Assembly: GCA_047495785.1 (NCBI GenBank) | Contig: JBLDXI010000038.1 | Coordinates: 372,001-436,000, forward strand | Direction of reading: 5' to 3' | DNA length: 64,000 nt | DNA from: Lepidodermella squamata | Lineage: Eukaryota; Gastrotricha | Shown here: in pieces, positions 1-10,693 of the stretch | Layout: every line of letters begins with the position of its first letter | Position numbering within the stretch: position 1 is the first letter of the stretch | The notes under the pieces: model-generated | The model's database searches: none | Seen by the model: the letters and a program-made list of their open reading frames with translations, nothing else | What the model was told of the DNA's origin: nothing | Translations under genes and position numbers: made by a program

Positions 1-1692
1 CGTGTCCAATCAGCTGGAAACGAGCCCGCCTTGAAAGACCGTCCATCGCCTTAATCTTACTGGCCATCGATGGCGGTTGCTTGGCTGGAATCTTACCACC
101 AAGGAGATAGCTAGGCAGATCCACGGTCGGTGGGCTGAGGTCCCGAGGCACAAAGCCTAGATCACCCGGCTTATAGTGAGGCAGAACCGCGGCTAATTCA
201 GGCAAGTTTCCAGTCCTGAGGTACGCAGACTGAGCACGGCTAGTTGGGCTAGCCATTGACATGGATCGCGTAGTTGCTTCAGTTCCCCAAGCTGTAGGTG
301 GCGGCATCCGCTTGATGTTATCAAATTGCGGGCCTAACTTCAGGTCAGCGGCAGTGCCAAGAACTTGCATCAAACTGAAGAGCAGAGAATTTCTTGACTC
401 AGTTGCTCGCATTTGAACTGCCTCGTCGCTGAGACCAGCGAGCGGCTCGGAAAGAACAGACGACACGCTATCAGCGCATTGACGTAGGACAGATCTAAGC
501 CTGTCAGCAATAACTCGCTCATCGGCTAGTTGCCTCTGAGTTTCTGCCAGCTGACCGCACACTGACTCATGCCTATCCAGCAGCTCTTCCATCTTTTCAC
601 GTACACCCGAAACTTGATCTGTGAGGACTTCGCGGTCTTTTTGAATCTCTTCTAGCGAAGCAATCTTCTGTTGAGCGTCCTTGAGGGAAAACTCCATATC
701 CTTGCAACGCTCGGTCATCATTTGGAGGACCTCGGCACCACCTGCCAGTTTTCGTGCCATCAATTTTTCCTGCTCTTCCAAAATTCCAATCTTCCGCTTG
801 TGCTCCTTCTCTTTTTGCCTCAAATCGTCGTTTTCGGACACGAGCTCTAGTGCTTTATCACTGAGTTTCTTAAGCTGCTCTTGCATAGCAACGTTTTCAC
901 GAATCGTTCGTTTCGTGGTTTCAGCCATTTGTTTGTTTGAGACCCGGCGGAATTCTGCAGCCATTTCGTTCACTTTGACTGAAATTTCATTCTTCAATCT
1001 GTTTTTATCTTCGACGTTCTTGCGTTCAAGCAAATAGATGACTTCTTTCTGATGTTCTTCCTGGCGTTTCAAGTCATCCAATAACCGCTTGTTTTCGCGT
1101 TCATGCTCCTCGCGCTTAACCTAAAATTGTTCATATGCTTCATGAAATCCCTCGATTATTTAATCGAACCGTACCTTGAATTCTTCGAGGGCGTCCAGGT
1201 TATTTTTAAGCACCGTGTTCTCGTGAGTGAGCCGACTGACGTCTTCTGAATTTTTCTTACGCATCTCGGCCAGCTGCTTTTCATAATTTTCTTTTTCTGT
1301 ATCGCGCTCCTGTTTGACACCGACGATTCGATCCAATAAATCAGTGATCTCATTTTCTGAAGAAAACATGCCGTCATGTGAATATTGGTTGTCAAAAGAT
1401 GCTTACCCTTTTGAACCAATGCCGTTTTGTAGTGTTCGATGCGTTCCTTCATCTCATCTTTTAGCAGATGAATCGAGTCGACTTCACCTTTCCGGCCAAC
1501 TTCAAGTTCATAGCATTTTTCTTGATAGCGGCCAAGCTGTTTCTCCAAATCTCGAACCTGAACGAGAAAGTATTCACGGGTGTTCTCCGGTGGCGGCTTT
1601 TCGAGCTCAGTTTCCAAGACTGGGTCCTGCTTTTCCTTCTTTTTCTTGCCCTTTTTATCACCCGCCGACTTTTTTGCCTTTTTCGGCGGCAT
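1..1692 (-). CDS. CFAP157: CFAP157-like ciliary coiled-coil protein, 3' end beyond the window
   Basis: Coiled-coil protein of motile cilia/sperm flagella; in the family it acts at the basal body and axoneme. Three exons are readable on the minus strand: 1692-1407, 1356-1175 and 1120 to the left edge, in phase (286+182 nt = 156 codons). The N-terminus is Lys-rich (MPPKKAKKSAGDKKGKKKK), followed by REYFLVQVRDLEKQLGRYQ and a long heptad region. The segment KNRLKNEISVKVNEMAAEF then MAETTKRTIRENVAMQEQ matches the conserved core of animal CFAP157. Near the edge, YKPGDLGFVPRDLSPP resembles the family's C-terminal motif. No stop is reached, so the gene continues left. The nearest plus-strand neighbour (RPP14-like) starts about 0.8 kb away, divergently. 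A family-level coiled-coil match could mislead, but the ETTKR..REN block is specific. Confidence 0.85.
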
Positions 1693-2501
1693 TTCTTATT
1701 TGATGTAACACTATAACAAACAGTATAATGGCATTTATAAGCAATAAAAATACCTATGAAAATGTTTCTGTTGGCAAATTTTCTATGCGGAGATTATAAA
1801 GAAACCGCCCAGATATGGCATTCTATGCTATCGCATCCATGAAAGTCTCGACTGAAGAAGCAAGTAGAGAGGAAACCCAGAGATTTGTGATGTTTTCCAA
1901 GCTTCATATATTGAGACTTGAAACGTCAGTTTACGTCTACAGTCACATCGTTTATTACGGCTTGCTTTTCAGAGAAAGATGCGCAGCTAGCCAACTAATG
2001 AATGAGCGCAATCGCCGAAGTTGACGAAGTATTTAGGCTTTCAGTTGAAGTTGGGAGCATCAGCAGGTTTCACGCAAGTGCCGTACGAGGCGGTCTAGGG
2101 CCAGCAAAGATAACGCCAGGTTGACATGGTAATAAAAATATAAAATTACGAGAACGTTATTTTTTAGTTTGTTTAATTGATATTATCATTAAAGTAATTT
2201 GGTTGTCAAGATCAAGTTTCAGTTAGCGCGCACCGAATTTTTCCGCGGCGGATTTTCTTATTCTAAGTCCTTGTTTTGCTGCGGACCTTGCTGAGCTGCC
2301 ATGAGCCATACGCCGTACCTGGCGAGTGTCGGGGTTAACATTTTTGTTGTTAGCATTAAAACTGCATTGAGCTCAGGAAATTTTCATCCTTTAGCTCATG
2401 TCCGATTTCCGATTTGTTTGAGATCTTGAGAAGAAACGCTGAGTGATCTTGCTTGTACATTTTAGATTTCGTTTACACTCGACCAGTCATCGCAACTTTA
2501 C
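1693..2501. other. Divergent intergenic region between CFAP157 and the RPP14-TAF6-THOC2 cluster
   Basis: About 0.8 kb with no supportable gene; the 69-codon open frame near 1815-2024 has no recognisable content. It should hold both divergent promoters. A possible splice acceptor (tttgtacattttag-like, ending about 2465) lies 37 nt upstream of the RPP14-like ATG, so the 5' UTR of that transcript may be spliced. Confidence 0.5.
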
Positions 2502-2792
2502 ATGCAATCATCTGTTGGCGATCGTAATATCGTTCGTCTTGATCTCAGTATTCGTGACGCTGAACGACGCTGCCTGACCTTGACAAAAATCGAGTTCGAA
2601 TCTTTAATTCGAGGGGCTTTGACGCGGCTTTTTGGAGCATCATCGCATAGCATCGTATACAGTCTTGCTGAACAAAAGGCTGATTCTTACGCTGTCGAAG
2701 TCAGGCGTAAAGACCTGCGAAAATTTCGTGCTGCTCTCACTCTGGCTGGAGAGCTGAAATTTAGTTGTCACATCTCTTCTTCTGAATTTTGA
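2502..2792 (+). CDS. RPP14: RNase P/MRP protein subunit, RPP14-like (POP5/RPP14 family)
   Basis: 96-residue single-exon protein. The stretches FESLIRGALTRLFG, YAVEVRRKDLRKFRAALTL and AGELKFSCHIS align in order with human RPP14 (QFKQLLISAVKDLFG, the LVKLWSSLTLLGS block, KKCAFRVIQVS). The role would be tRNA 5' processing as part of RNase P; human RPP14 is 124 residues. The start at 2502 has a weak context (T at -3). Not one further ATG occurs in its 288 coding nt, and the stop TGA (2790-2792) is only 17 nt before the TAF6 ATG. I infer it is the first cistron of a two-cistron mRNA. Human RPP14 is itself known to share a bicistronic mRNA, with HTD2. Homology is short, so a related fold member such as POP5 is possible. 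Confidence 0.62.
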   Translation: MQSSVGDRNIVRLDLSIRDAERRCLTLTKIEFESLIRGALTRLFGASSHSIVYSLAEQKADSYAVEVRRKDLRKFRAALTLAGELKFSCHISSSEF

Positions 2793-2809
2793 AAATTTTC
2801 ACTGTCAAC

Positions 2810-4453
2810 ATGCATTCTAATAACGGAACGGCAGAACACCACGCCATATTGTCGCCAAAATTTATTCGTCTTGTCGCCTTAACTTCTTCCATAGAAATTG
2901 CTGATGATCGATGCCTCAACGCCTTGGCACAAGACGTATCTTTTCGCTTGCGTCAACTTATTCAATTTGGCCACCTGTTATCGAAAAGACAGGGCCGTCA
3001 ATGTTTCTCGTTTGAAGATGCCGAATCAGCTCTGCGAATGGTGTGTCCCAAATACGTTAGCCTCGGTCATCACTTTCTTTCGTCGAATCCTCGATTTTTG
3101 CGAGTCAAGGGTACTGAATTGTACGAGGCTGAGCGCTTGGGCTATCTATTGCCTGGATTAGCTCAATCTGCCCTGGCTCTATCCTTTTCGACAACCAGCC
3201 CAGTGAAACTAGTTTCGGAGTGGTTGCCTGACCCCCTTGCCGTGGTCATCAGTAACACTACTGCTCAGCAGCTTCCTCAACCGCATCTCATGAAGCGTCG
3301 TCGAATCATCATCGAAGACGATGACGACGTGAAAAGTGACTCTCAATTATCAGAAGACCCCATCGACGTTTATTTACGCCAGCTCGTCATGGGGATTAAC
3401 CATAATCATATTGGATCTATATGTGCTGATCTGCTAGTAAATGATCGGTTGTATTCCGTACTACCGCGCCTTCTTAAGGTTTTGTCGGCTATGTCGCACA
3501 CCCGGATCTCCAGTCAACTCATGATTCGTGTGTTGCGATGTCTTCAATGTCTCATTATAAATCCTTATGTTTCTTTTATCGGTAATACGCCGTCGCCTCC
3601 GCTATGCCTCTCATTATCTGTGGACATGTGCTTTTATGCTATGACCAGTGCTCGTCTGACTGTTTCCTTTGAAGATGAATCGGAATCAGAAAACGAAGCA
3701 TTACTAGTAGCTTTAATTGCTGCTCAAACCGTTTCTGACTTGATAATTAAGTACGCTCCGCTGATCGGCCATGATGAAGTGAAGATTTTTCTCAACCGTT
3801 TGATTTCTGCGATAAAACAAGCGATATCAGTCCAAGCGCCTCAGAAAGCTTACGGACCACTGATTTGCCTAGCCTTAATAGCGGATCGTTCTGCTGTAAC
3901 TCGAGCCTTTGTAGTTGGTGCCAAGCCTTGGTCCGTGTTAAGTAAGATAGTTGCGGTGATAGAAAACGCATCAGATCAGTCGTGTAAACCTGTGATGAAG
4001 CAGCATTTGAGCGAGGCGTTATTACGCCTTCATCGGTCAGTGTATGACAGTTCCTGTGATAAATCGCCAATTTGTATTACACTTGCTGAGCTATTCGGTC
4101 ATTCTAACACTTCTTCTGTTATTTTGAGGTCGAATTTCGCAGTGGCACCTCGTTCCAAAATAACTTCAAGTTCTAATGTAGAACAACCAGTGACTAAGCC
4201 TGGGAAGCCAACCATTCCTGAAGTGAAGCCTGTTCAAAATAGACCCAAAATTACTATACGGCTGGGCCCAAGCGAACAACGCGTTAACCCGGTGCGCATT
4301 AGCCGCGCGATTCTTCAAAGCGCCCAATCGTTGAAACCAAAGCAGTTGAAAATTCCGCGTTCGCTGCAGCAAGGACGTATGCTATTTAAAAGGAAATCGG
4401 GCGAAAGAGTTGATCCAATTCATTCCTTGAGCTTTTTGTGGCTCACAATATAA
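2810..4453 (+). CDS. TAF6: TAF6/TAF6L-like TFIID/SAGA subunit
   Basis: 547-residue uninterrupted frame. The N-terminal histone fold is clear: ILSPKFIRLVALTSSIEIAD, then LNALAQDVSFRLRQLIQFG and the SFEDAESALRM helix, matching the TAF6 pattern (LAEDVSYRLREI..A..FM, DIDYALK). The middle (about residues 190-420) is helical and HEAT-like, as in the TAF6 C-terminal domain, with LYSVLPRLLKVLSAMSH matching the family's LYQMLPRFSTFI position. The tail is Pro/Lys/Arg-rich. TAF6 pairs with TAF9 in TFIID. The frame is open from an upstream TTG, but the ATG at 2810 has A at -3 and is the natural start. AATAAA lies at 4457-4462, four nt after the stop. It could instead be the SAGA paralogue TAF6L; the sequence is divergent. 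Confidence 0.75.
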   Translation: MHSNNGTAEHHAILSPKFIRLVALTSSIEIADDRCLNALAQDVSFRLRQLIQFGHLLSKRQGRQCFSFEDAESALRMVCPKYVSLGHHFLSSNPRFLRVKGTELYEAERLGYLLPGLAQSALALSFSTTSPVKLVSEWLPDPLAVVISNTTAQQLPQPHLMKRRRIIIEDDDDVKSDSQLSEDPIDVYLRQLVMGINHNHIGSICADLLVNDRLYSVLPRLLKVLSAMSHTRISSQLMIRVLRCLQCLIINPYVSFIGNTPSPPLCLSLSVDMCFYAMTSARLTVSFEDESESENEALLVALIAAQTVSDLIIKYAPLIGHDEVKIFLNRLISAIKQAISVQAPQKAYGPLICLALIADRSAVTRAFVVGAKPWSVLSKIVAVIENASDQSCKPVMKQHLSEALLRLHRSVYDSSCDKSPICITLAELFGHSNTSSVILRSNFAVAPRSKITSSSNVEQPVTKPGKPTIPEVKPVQNRPKITIRLGPSEQRVNPVRISRAILQSAQSLKPKQLKIPRSLQQGRMLFKRKSGERVDPIHSLSFLWLTI

Positions 4454-4506
4454 AAGAATAAACTTAAACAACTTTTTATCTTATATTACTTATAGTGTAT
4501 TTAATT
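4454..4506 (+). promoter_or_regulatory. 53-nt intercistronic region with poly(A) signal and splice acceptor
   Basis: Between the TAF6 stop and the THOC2 ATG the sequence holds AATAAA (4457-4462), a T-rich run (about 4472-4490) and a 3' splice site ending AG at 4494-4495, then 11 nt to the ATG. This order (poly(A) signal, U-rich, acceptor, start codon) is the classical layout of an operon gap resolved by trans-splicing, but it could also be the end of a cis intron from a distant THOC2 5' UTR exon. Confidence 0.5.
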
Positions 4507-7500
4507 ATGGCAACTGAACTGTTGAAACCAACGGATCTAACAAAAGATGCCCTACTCAAAAACTGTGGTGATGAAGCAAACCGAACTACTTACCTGCATT
4601 CCGTCGTGTATAGCTTAGTGATTGGTCAAAGTAATATCGATGAATTCGTTCAAGATTTCAAGGAGCTAATCGTAAGCTTTACATCATGACTATGATAATT
4701 CTACTGAATTTACGATTTTCTGTAGATGAGCAATCCTAATGTCGCGGCAACTTTTCTCGACTGTATTTGGCTCGTTGAGAATGAGTTGGTGCTCCTGCCG
4801 TCTCAGAACGCGTCGAACAAGCCGCAACAAGAGCGACTTGCCGCGTTGGTCCGAAGTCTTTCCCAAATCCTGCCCAGTTTAGTGCGAGAACGGCTCGACC
4901 CTGAGCTGCTCGAATCGTCGAAACTCATCCCGTCGAAAGACATGTTTTCACAGAAAATCGTCAGAGTCAAAACTCGTCTCTTCTATAAACAGCAGAAGTT
5001 CAATCTACTTCGCGAGGAGTCGGAGGGCTACTCGAAGTTGATCGCCGAGTTGTCGAACCCCGTTTCGGGTAGCACCAAAGAAGGCTCGATCAGATCTGCA
5101 AATTACCTCCGCTCTCTCATCGGTTGCTTCGGCCTCGATCCCAACCGAGTCATCGACCTAGTTCTCGAGTCATTTGTACTCGACCTCGATCACACAGACT
5201 ACTTCATCGAGTTGTTGAGGTCGATGAGTAATGACCGAGCGTCGGTTAGTCAAATTCTGGGGCGAAAATTCGCCACATCCCCAGCCGAAGCGTTACCATC
5301 GTTAGCCACCGCTTCCGCCCGCTTATTGTGCCACGATTTGGTCGACATGGAGATTTTGTACGCCCACCTCACGCCAAGTGATGCTGATATCACAGCGAGG
5401 GCTCAAACCGACCTCAACGAGGCGAAGCTGAAAGCTGCCAACTTGAATGTCATCGTTCTGGGCGGCGGCAAGTCCGATGAAGATGCGGCTGGTAAAGCTG
5501 AAAAGGACAAAACAAACTCATCAGCTGCTGAATTTCCGTCGTTCTCTTCAAATCAGAAACTGCTGTTGATCCACGCCTTGTTGCGTGACGGCGCGTGGTC
5601 TGAGGCGAAACGGCTACTAGACCACCTAACGCCAACTTTCGCGATGGCTGAGCGAGCTGTTTCGCTTGCAATGTCGCGATACCTATCAGCAATGATCGCA
5701 CCCCTATTCGAGCAGAGTACCGGTTTGCCGGAGCAGCTACTCGCCAACCTCAATTCGTCCACCTCAAAAGCCGCTGAAGACCTGCCGCAGTTGGATGAAA
5801 CTCGCGTTTGCCGGTCGTTTGAAGACATGGTGAAAGTCGGTTTTTTCCCAATCCTCTACTACATCGGCCCTTACCTGTCGCGCGATTCGATTTTAATGAT
5901 TCGTCTGCTGCGTATTTTCAACGCATTCATTCAAACAATCACTCCTACTAATTTGAAGCCTGATTCGTGGCAGGCCAAGTTCTATTTCGCGATGGTCAGT
6001 GCGTTTGACGACGTGATCCTACCATCTCTGAGCCTCATGCCGTCGAATTGCGTCGTTTCCGAACACATCTGGCTCGTTTTGAAACAAATGCCGTATTTAC
6101 ATCGCTACTCGCTGTATGGATCTTGGTTATCAGATTCGTACGCAAATATCGCTCCATTGATCCTGATGCGGGTAGCTGTGACTGAAAAGTGCCGTTACTC
6201 CGTGAAGCGAGTGACTAAGGACAATTTCAAACAAATCGGCCGACAGTTGGGCAAGTTGAGTCATGCCAACCCTGGTCCGGTTATCGACCATCTACTCGCC
6301 ACTGTTCAGAAATTCGACAATTTCATCGGCCCGCTGATCGATTCGCTACGTTACATGACGCAAATGTCGTTCGATGTCATGACGTACTGCGTAATGAGGA
6401 CGTTGGCTATTGCCGGGTCTGACCAAACCGAAGGAGCCGCTGCGTTGTGTTCATTCACCGGCCAGCTAGTCCGTCGGTACAACTGCGAAATCGCGGGTTT
6501 GTTGCAATTAGTCACCAACCAGCTTAAAGTCGGCACTTGCGAGGTCGATTTGGCGTTGCTTCGTGAAATCGTGCAAAAAATGGCTGGTATCGAGCCGTTT
6601 GAAGACGCGACCGATGACCAGATGGAGGCGGCGATGGGCGGCGATCTCTTGAAGAGCGAACTCGGCAACCTCGTCCAGCTTAAAGCCCTCAAAAGACCGG
6701 CGCAACGGCTGCGTGACTCCCTGGCTGAGGCGAGTCTCGCCACTCCGGTGTTCTTACTTGTGGCGAAGCACCGCCCGACAGCGATCTACAAGTCACCGAT
6801 GACTACCCACCTTAAAACTCTGGGCAAAATGTTCGACGAGTGCCAAGACACATTGCTGCAATACGGCACTTTCCTCGCTAATGTTTTGACAACGGCTGAG
6901 TACGCAACCGCTGTGCCTAGTATCAACAGTCTATTGTCAGAGTACAAAGTACCCCCAGATTCAGCGTTTTTCATGGCTAGACCTGTTCTGGCCGCTAAAA
7001 TCGGTGATCAGACAAAGGTTTTGACGAAGCAGCTTCAAACCAACCACAAGGAAGGCGCTAAGCCTGATAAAGAAAGTATTGAGAAGACGAAAACTCAGGC
7101 TTTCAGCGAGGCGGCTCGAGCTGTTTTCGGCGAATTGGCGAACACGATTCGATCGGTAACTGCGAATGGCGCGCCTTGTTTCCCCGCCGGTCTGTGGGAA
7201 GAACTCAGCTGTGAGTTGTATGTCGTTTTCTGGACGCTGGAAATCAGCGATATCTACGTGCCTGAGGGTGCTTACGATCGGTTGGAGCAGACGCTGCGGT
7301 CTCAACTGAAAACCGCTGAGGCCGAGGTTCAGGCGGCATCCGCTGGCAACAACTCGTCGAGCACTGTGAAGGCGAAGGCGAAAGAGCGAGATCGCTTGAA
7401 GAGTTCCATCGACCGAGTCAATGAGGAGCGGAATCGACAGCGCGAACACGTCGCACGGGTCATGGCTTGCTTGAAGGAAATGAAGGACCGCTTCTTCCCG

Positions 7501-10500
7501 ACTGGTAAACTTTTTTTTGAAAGATAACAATTCCTCCTTAATAATTTTTTTTCCAGAAATGTTGAAGCGCGATGTTATTGCGAATTTCTTGCAATATTGC
7601 ATTTTCCCTCGACTTCTGTTCAGCCAACCCGACGCAGCTTTTTGCGCCAAGTTCATTTCCATGCTCCATTCGATGCTTTTGCCTAACTTTTCGACGGTCC
7701 ACTGTCTCGATCGGGTAAGATTTTTTTTTGATTTTTTTATTCAAGTTTTAATGCATGAATTTTCATAGATATTTTGCGATATTACGTATGTCTTGTCGAG
7801 TTTGAGTGAGTCCGAATCGCGGCGATATGGCCGATTTGTTGCTGCTTGTCTCGAGTTAGTTCTCCAGTGGCACGGGAGTCGCGAGGTGTACGACCGCGAA
7901 TGCGGCACCCGATTTATCATTTCGCAGTCGAATGCGCAGAAAACACCGCTCGACTACGAAAATTTCCGCCATTTGTGCCACAAATGGAACTACCGCATCA
8001 GCAAGGCCATGGTGTCGTGCCTCGAATCTGGCCAGTACGTGCAAATTCGTAATGCCCTAGTTGTGTTGACGAAGTTACTGCCGGTGTATCCTCGTCTGGC
8101 GAATCACGGCCAAGCGCTCGAACAACGCGCAGATCGACTGAGTCGCGCTGAGAAAGAGCACCGAGCCGATTTGTACCAGTTGGCCTTCGCATATGGCGGC
8201 CAGTTGCGTAACAAAAAGTCAACCTGGGTTCAGGAACGCGATTTCCACCTAGTCGCTGAGGCTGCGAAGACGGCGGCTAATACTGCTTCAAACAACAATA
8301 CGGAAAACGGTCCGAAGGACGCTCAAAAGGGGTGAGTAGAAAAATCAGAAAATTTCAATGCAGATTTGTTAATCGATGCAATTTTGATAGGTCCAAAACC
8401 GAGCCGAGTAAGCGAACAGCTCCTCAAGCAAATTCGAATGCGGACGGCGTGTCGGCGGCAAAACGAGTCCCGGCGAGCGATGGCAATGCGAACAGCAGCA
8501 ACACATCAACTCCAGTGCGTTCTGCGCCTACCGAGGAAACGAACGGCCATAGCCGTGAAGGTATGTTGAACCTTTCAGAACTTGAAACTTGACCTTTTCC
8601 ACGTTGAGATTTGGGTTTGTCTCTTAGAAATTCTCCAGTAAATCGCAGGAAATTCGCAGTAAAAACTTGGATTATTAGATTTTGCGATAGGATTTGAATG
8701 CCTAATTTCAAACTTGTAGGATACTCCTTGTAAGTCAGTAAATCCCATCGCCGAAAAGTCTATCCCTTCAGTTTGAAGTTTGATTTCACCGATGTTTTTG
8801 AAAACATTGCAAGATCCCTCAGCTCGAATTCTCGAATTTTGATAAATTTATTCAAATTAAGGCGGATTTTCTATTTTTTTCATACTTTTCAAGACAGCTG
8901 ATGATCTATATTTTTTCACCATAGACAATAAGAGGCGTCGTCTCGAGAATGGTCAAAATGCATCGGCGGCGAGTTCGCCATCCCACCAAAACTCTGGTCC
9001 AACGTCTGGCGCGAATGGCGTCGTGACAAGTAACGGCGGCTCGGCGGCGGCGGCGACGACAAATGGCGTGTCATCATCGTCGAAGGTTGGCCTCTCTCCA
9101 CAGTTTCCCGTTGTGCCTGCGGCTCCCGTTGTTGTTAGCTCTACCGTTACTGTTTTAAAATCAAACTCAAAACCGGCGAAATCAGCCGCCAACCTAATTC
9201 TTCCTCCTGTGCGGCCCGGCGCCGTGAACGGCGGCCCGCGCACTCCTACTACCACCGCGGCGACTACGATTTCGAAGTAGTGCGCTGTTTTTTACCGCTG
9301 CGAGAAAATAGGGACGACAGCACATCGCCGTGTTTTTATGATGATGATGATGATGATGATTGTTTTCAAGCAGATTTTGAAGAGCTAAAATCTACTACCC
9401 AACTACCACTGATGAATAGGAGAGGATGAAATTTATTAGCAAATCGATTTGGTATCTTGGTGCTGGTGTGATCTCATCGTTCTTTCAACCAATATCGGGG
9501 CGGAATTTTGTTGCTCAACTGCAATCGGCGCGATGATGATGATGTTGAAGTTGGCGTTTGCTTGCGAGAAAAATGAGAAGTGAATCTAGAAGGAATCTAA
9601 AAGTATTGCCACTACTACTACTACCACTACTACCTCTTGTTTTAAACTCATCGGCATAAAAATTGAAAAAGTCACAGCCTTCAACCAGCGCATAAATCAC
9701 TACTACTACTACTCAGATAAAAGAACAAGAGTTACCTTCTACTTCGATTACTACACAAACCAACTTTTGGGGCGTGTATGTGCGTCAAGTCCGGTGCCCG
9801 TGCCTGGCGTGTTTTACTCAGTACTACTACTACCAATACTACTACTACTACTACTACCACTACCAATGATACGGTCAGGTCCAATCGTTCGTACGATGGC
9901 CTGCGCGGCCAAGCAGCGCCAACGCACCCCGTCGCACGTTTTCTGTTCTGTGTACAAACAGTCGGACAGGTTTTTACTTTATTTCTCGAAATCAATACTA
10001 CCGTATTTTTAGACTTTTTCCTCAACAAAAGCAGCATATCGATTATACCTAAGGAGAAGGAGGAGAAGAAGAAGACATTTCGCTGATTTTTTATACCTAT
10101 ATAAGCAGAACCATTGCGCTGATAGCATTTACCGCCGTTATTATTACTATCGCATCGACGTATCTGATTGTAGTTTCGATCTCCTAACTGAATTTTTCGA
10201 TTTCTCTCCGTTCATGATTTTAATTTGTTTTCCTGTTTTTTATTGGTAATATAGAAACTGTCGGTATCAAGCAAGGAGAAGGAGAAGGACCGGAAAAAGG
10301 ATGACGACAAGGAGAAAGACAAGGGCGACAAGGAAAAAGAGAAGGACAAAGACAAGGAGAAAGAACCTCGATCATCTGGTCGCGATAACCGGAAAAGAGT
10401 AAGTTTTTCGCACTACCTTAATTTTTTTCAATAATTCGAATTGTACATTTTTGATGATTTTTAAGAGTTCTCCTACGGAAAAATCGGGTTCCGACGTGAT

Positions 10501-10693
10501 TGTGCCGCCAGTAAAGCAGCAACACTCGGCCGCCGCTTCCGGGGGCGGTCACTCGCCGAGCCCGCCGAACGACGGCAATAATGGCCACGCGCGACAAAGC
10601 TCGCGCACCGCGTCGAAGGCCGTTGCTAAGCAGCCGTCATCGGGGACTGCGATTCCGGCACGCAGCGGCGCCGGTTCTGGTCGTCGTCACTAA
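4507..10693 (+). CDS. THOC2: THO complex subunit 2 (mRNA export)
   Basis: Largest subunit of the THO/TREX complex, which couples transcription to nuclear mRNA export. Exons: 4507-4671, 4726-7504, 7557-7714, 7769-8331, 8391-8560, then 8925 onward. Diagnostic blocks are RLFYKQQKFNLLREESEGY, SLIGCFGLDPNRVIDLVLE, GRQLGKLSHANPGP, IVQKMAGIEPFED, NFSTVHCLDR joined to IFCDITYVLSS, and YENFRHLCHKWNYRISKAM. All are near-identical in order to animal THOC2 (human about 1590 residues). The tail is low-complexity. One reading ends at a stop at 9278-9280. Another would leave exon 6 at a phase-0 GTTGGC donor (about 9089) and join in-frame exons 10256-10399 (Lys/Glu/Asp-rich, like the human C-terminal KEKDK region) and 10466-10693 (stop TAA). 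Two alternative C-termini are therefore likely. Confidence 0.95.
9337..9866. repeat. Trinucleotide microsatellites in the last large THOC2 intron/3' region
   Basis: Runs of GAT (about 9338-9361), ACT/TAC (about 9607-9632, 9700-9714 and 9820-9866) and scattered ATG triplets lie between the first THOC2 stop codon and the Lys/Glu-rich alternative exon. They produce Thr/Tyr-repeat frames that are not genes. Confidence 0.8.

Noticed and set aside
1314-1716. Plus-strand open frames of 129 and 82 codons
   Set aside because: They lie antisense to the first exon of CFAP157 and have no family features.
6961-7662. 233-codon minus-strand frame
   Set aside because: Antisense shadow of conserved THOC2 coding sequence.
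9778-10086. Thr-rich frame from TAC/ACT repeats
   Set aside because: Produced by microsatellites in a THOC2 intron or 3' region; no start context or homology.
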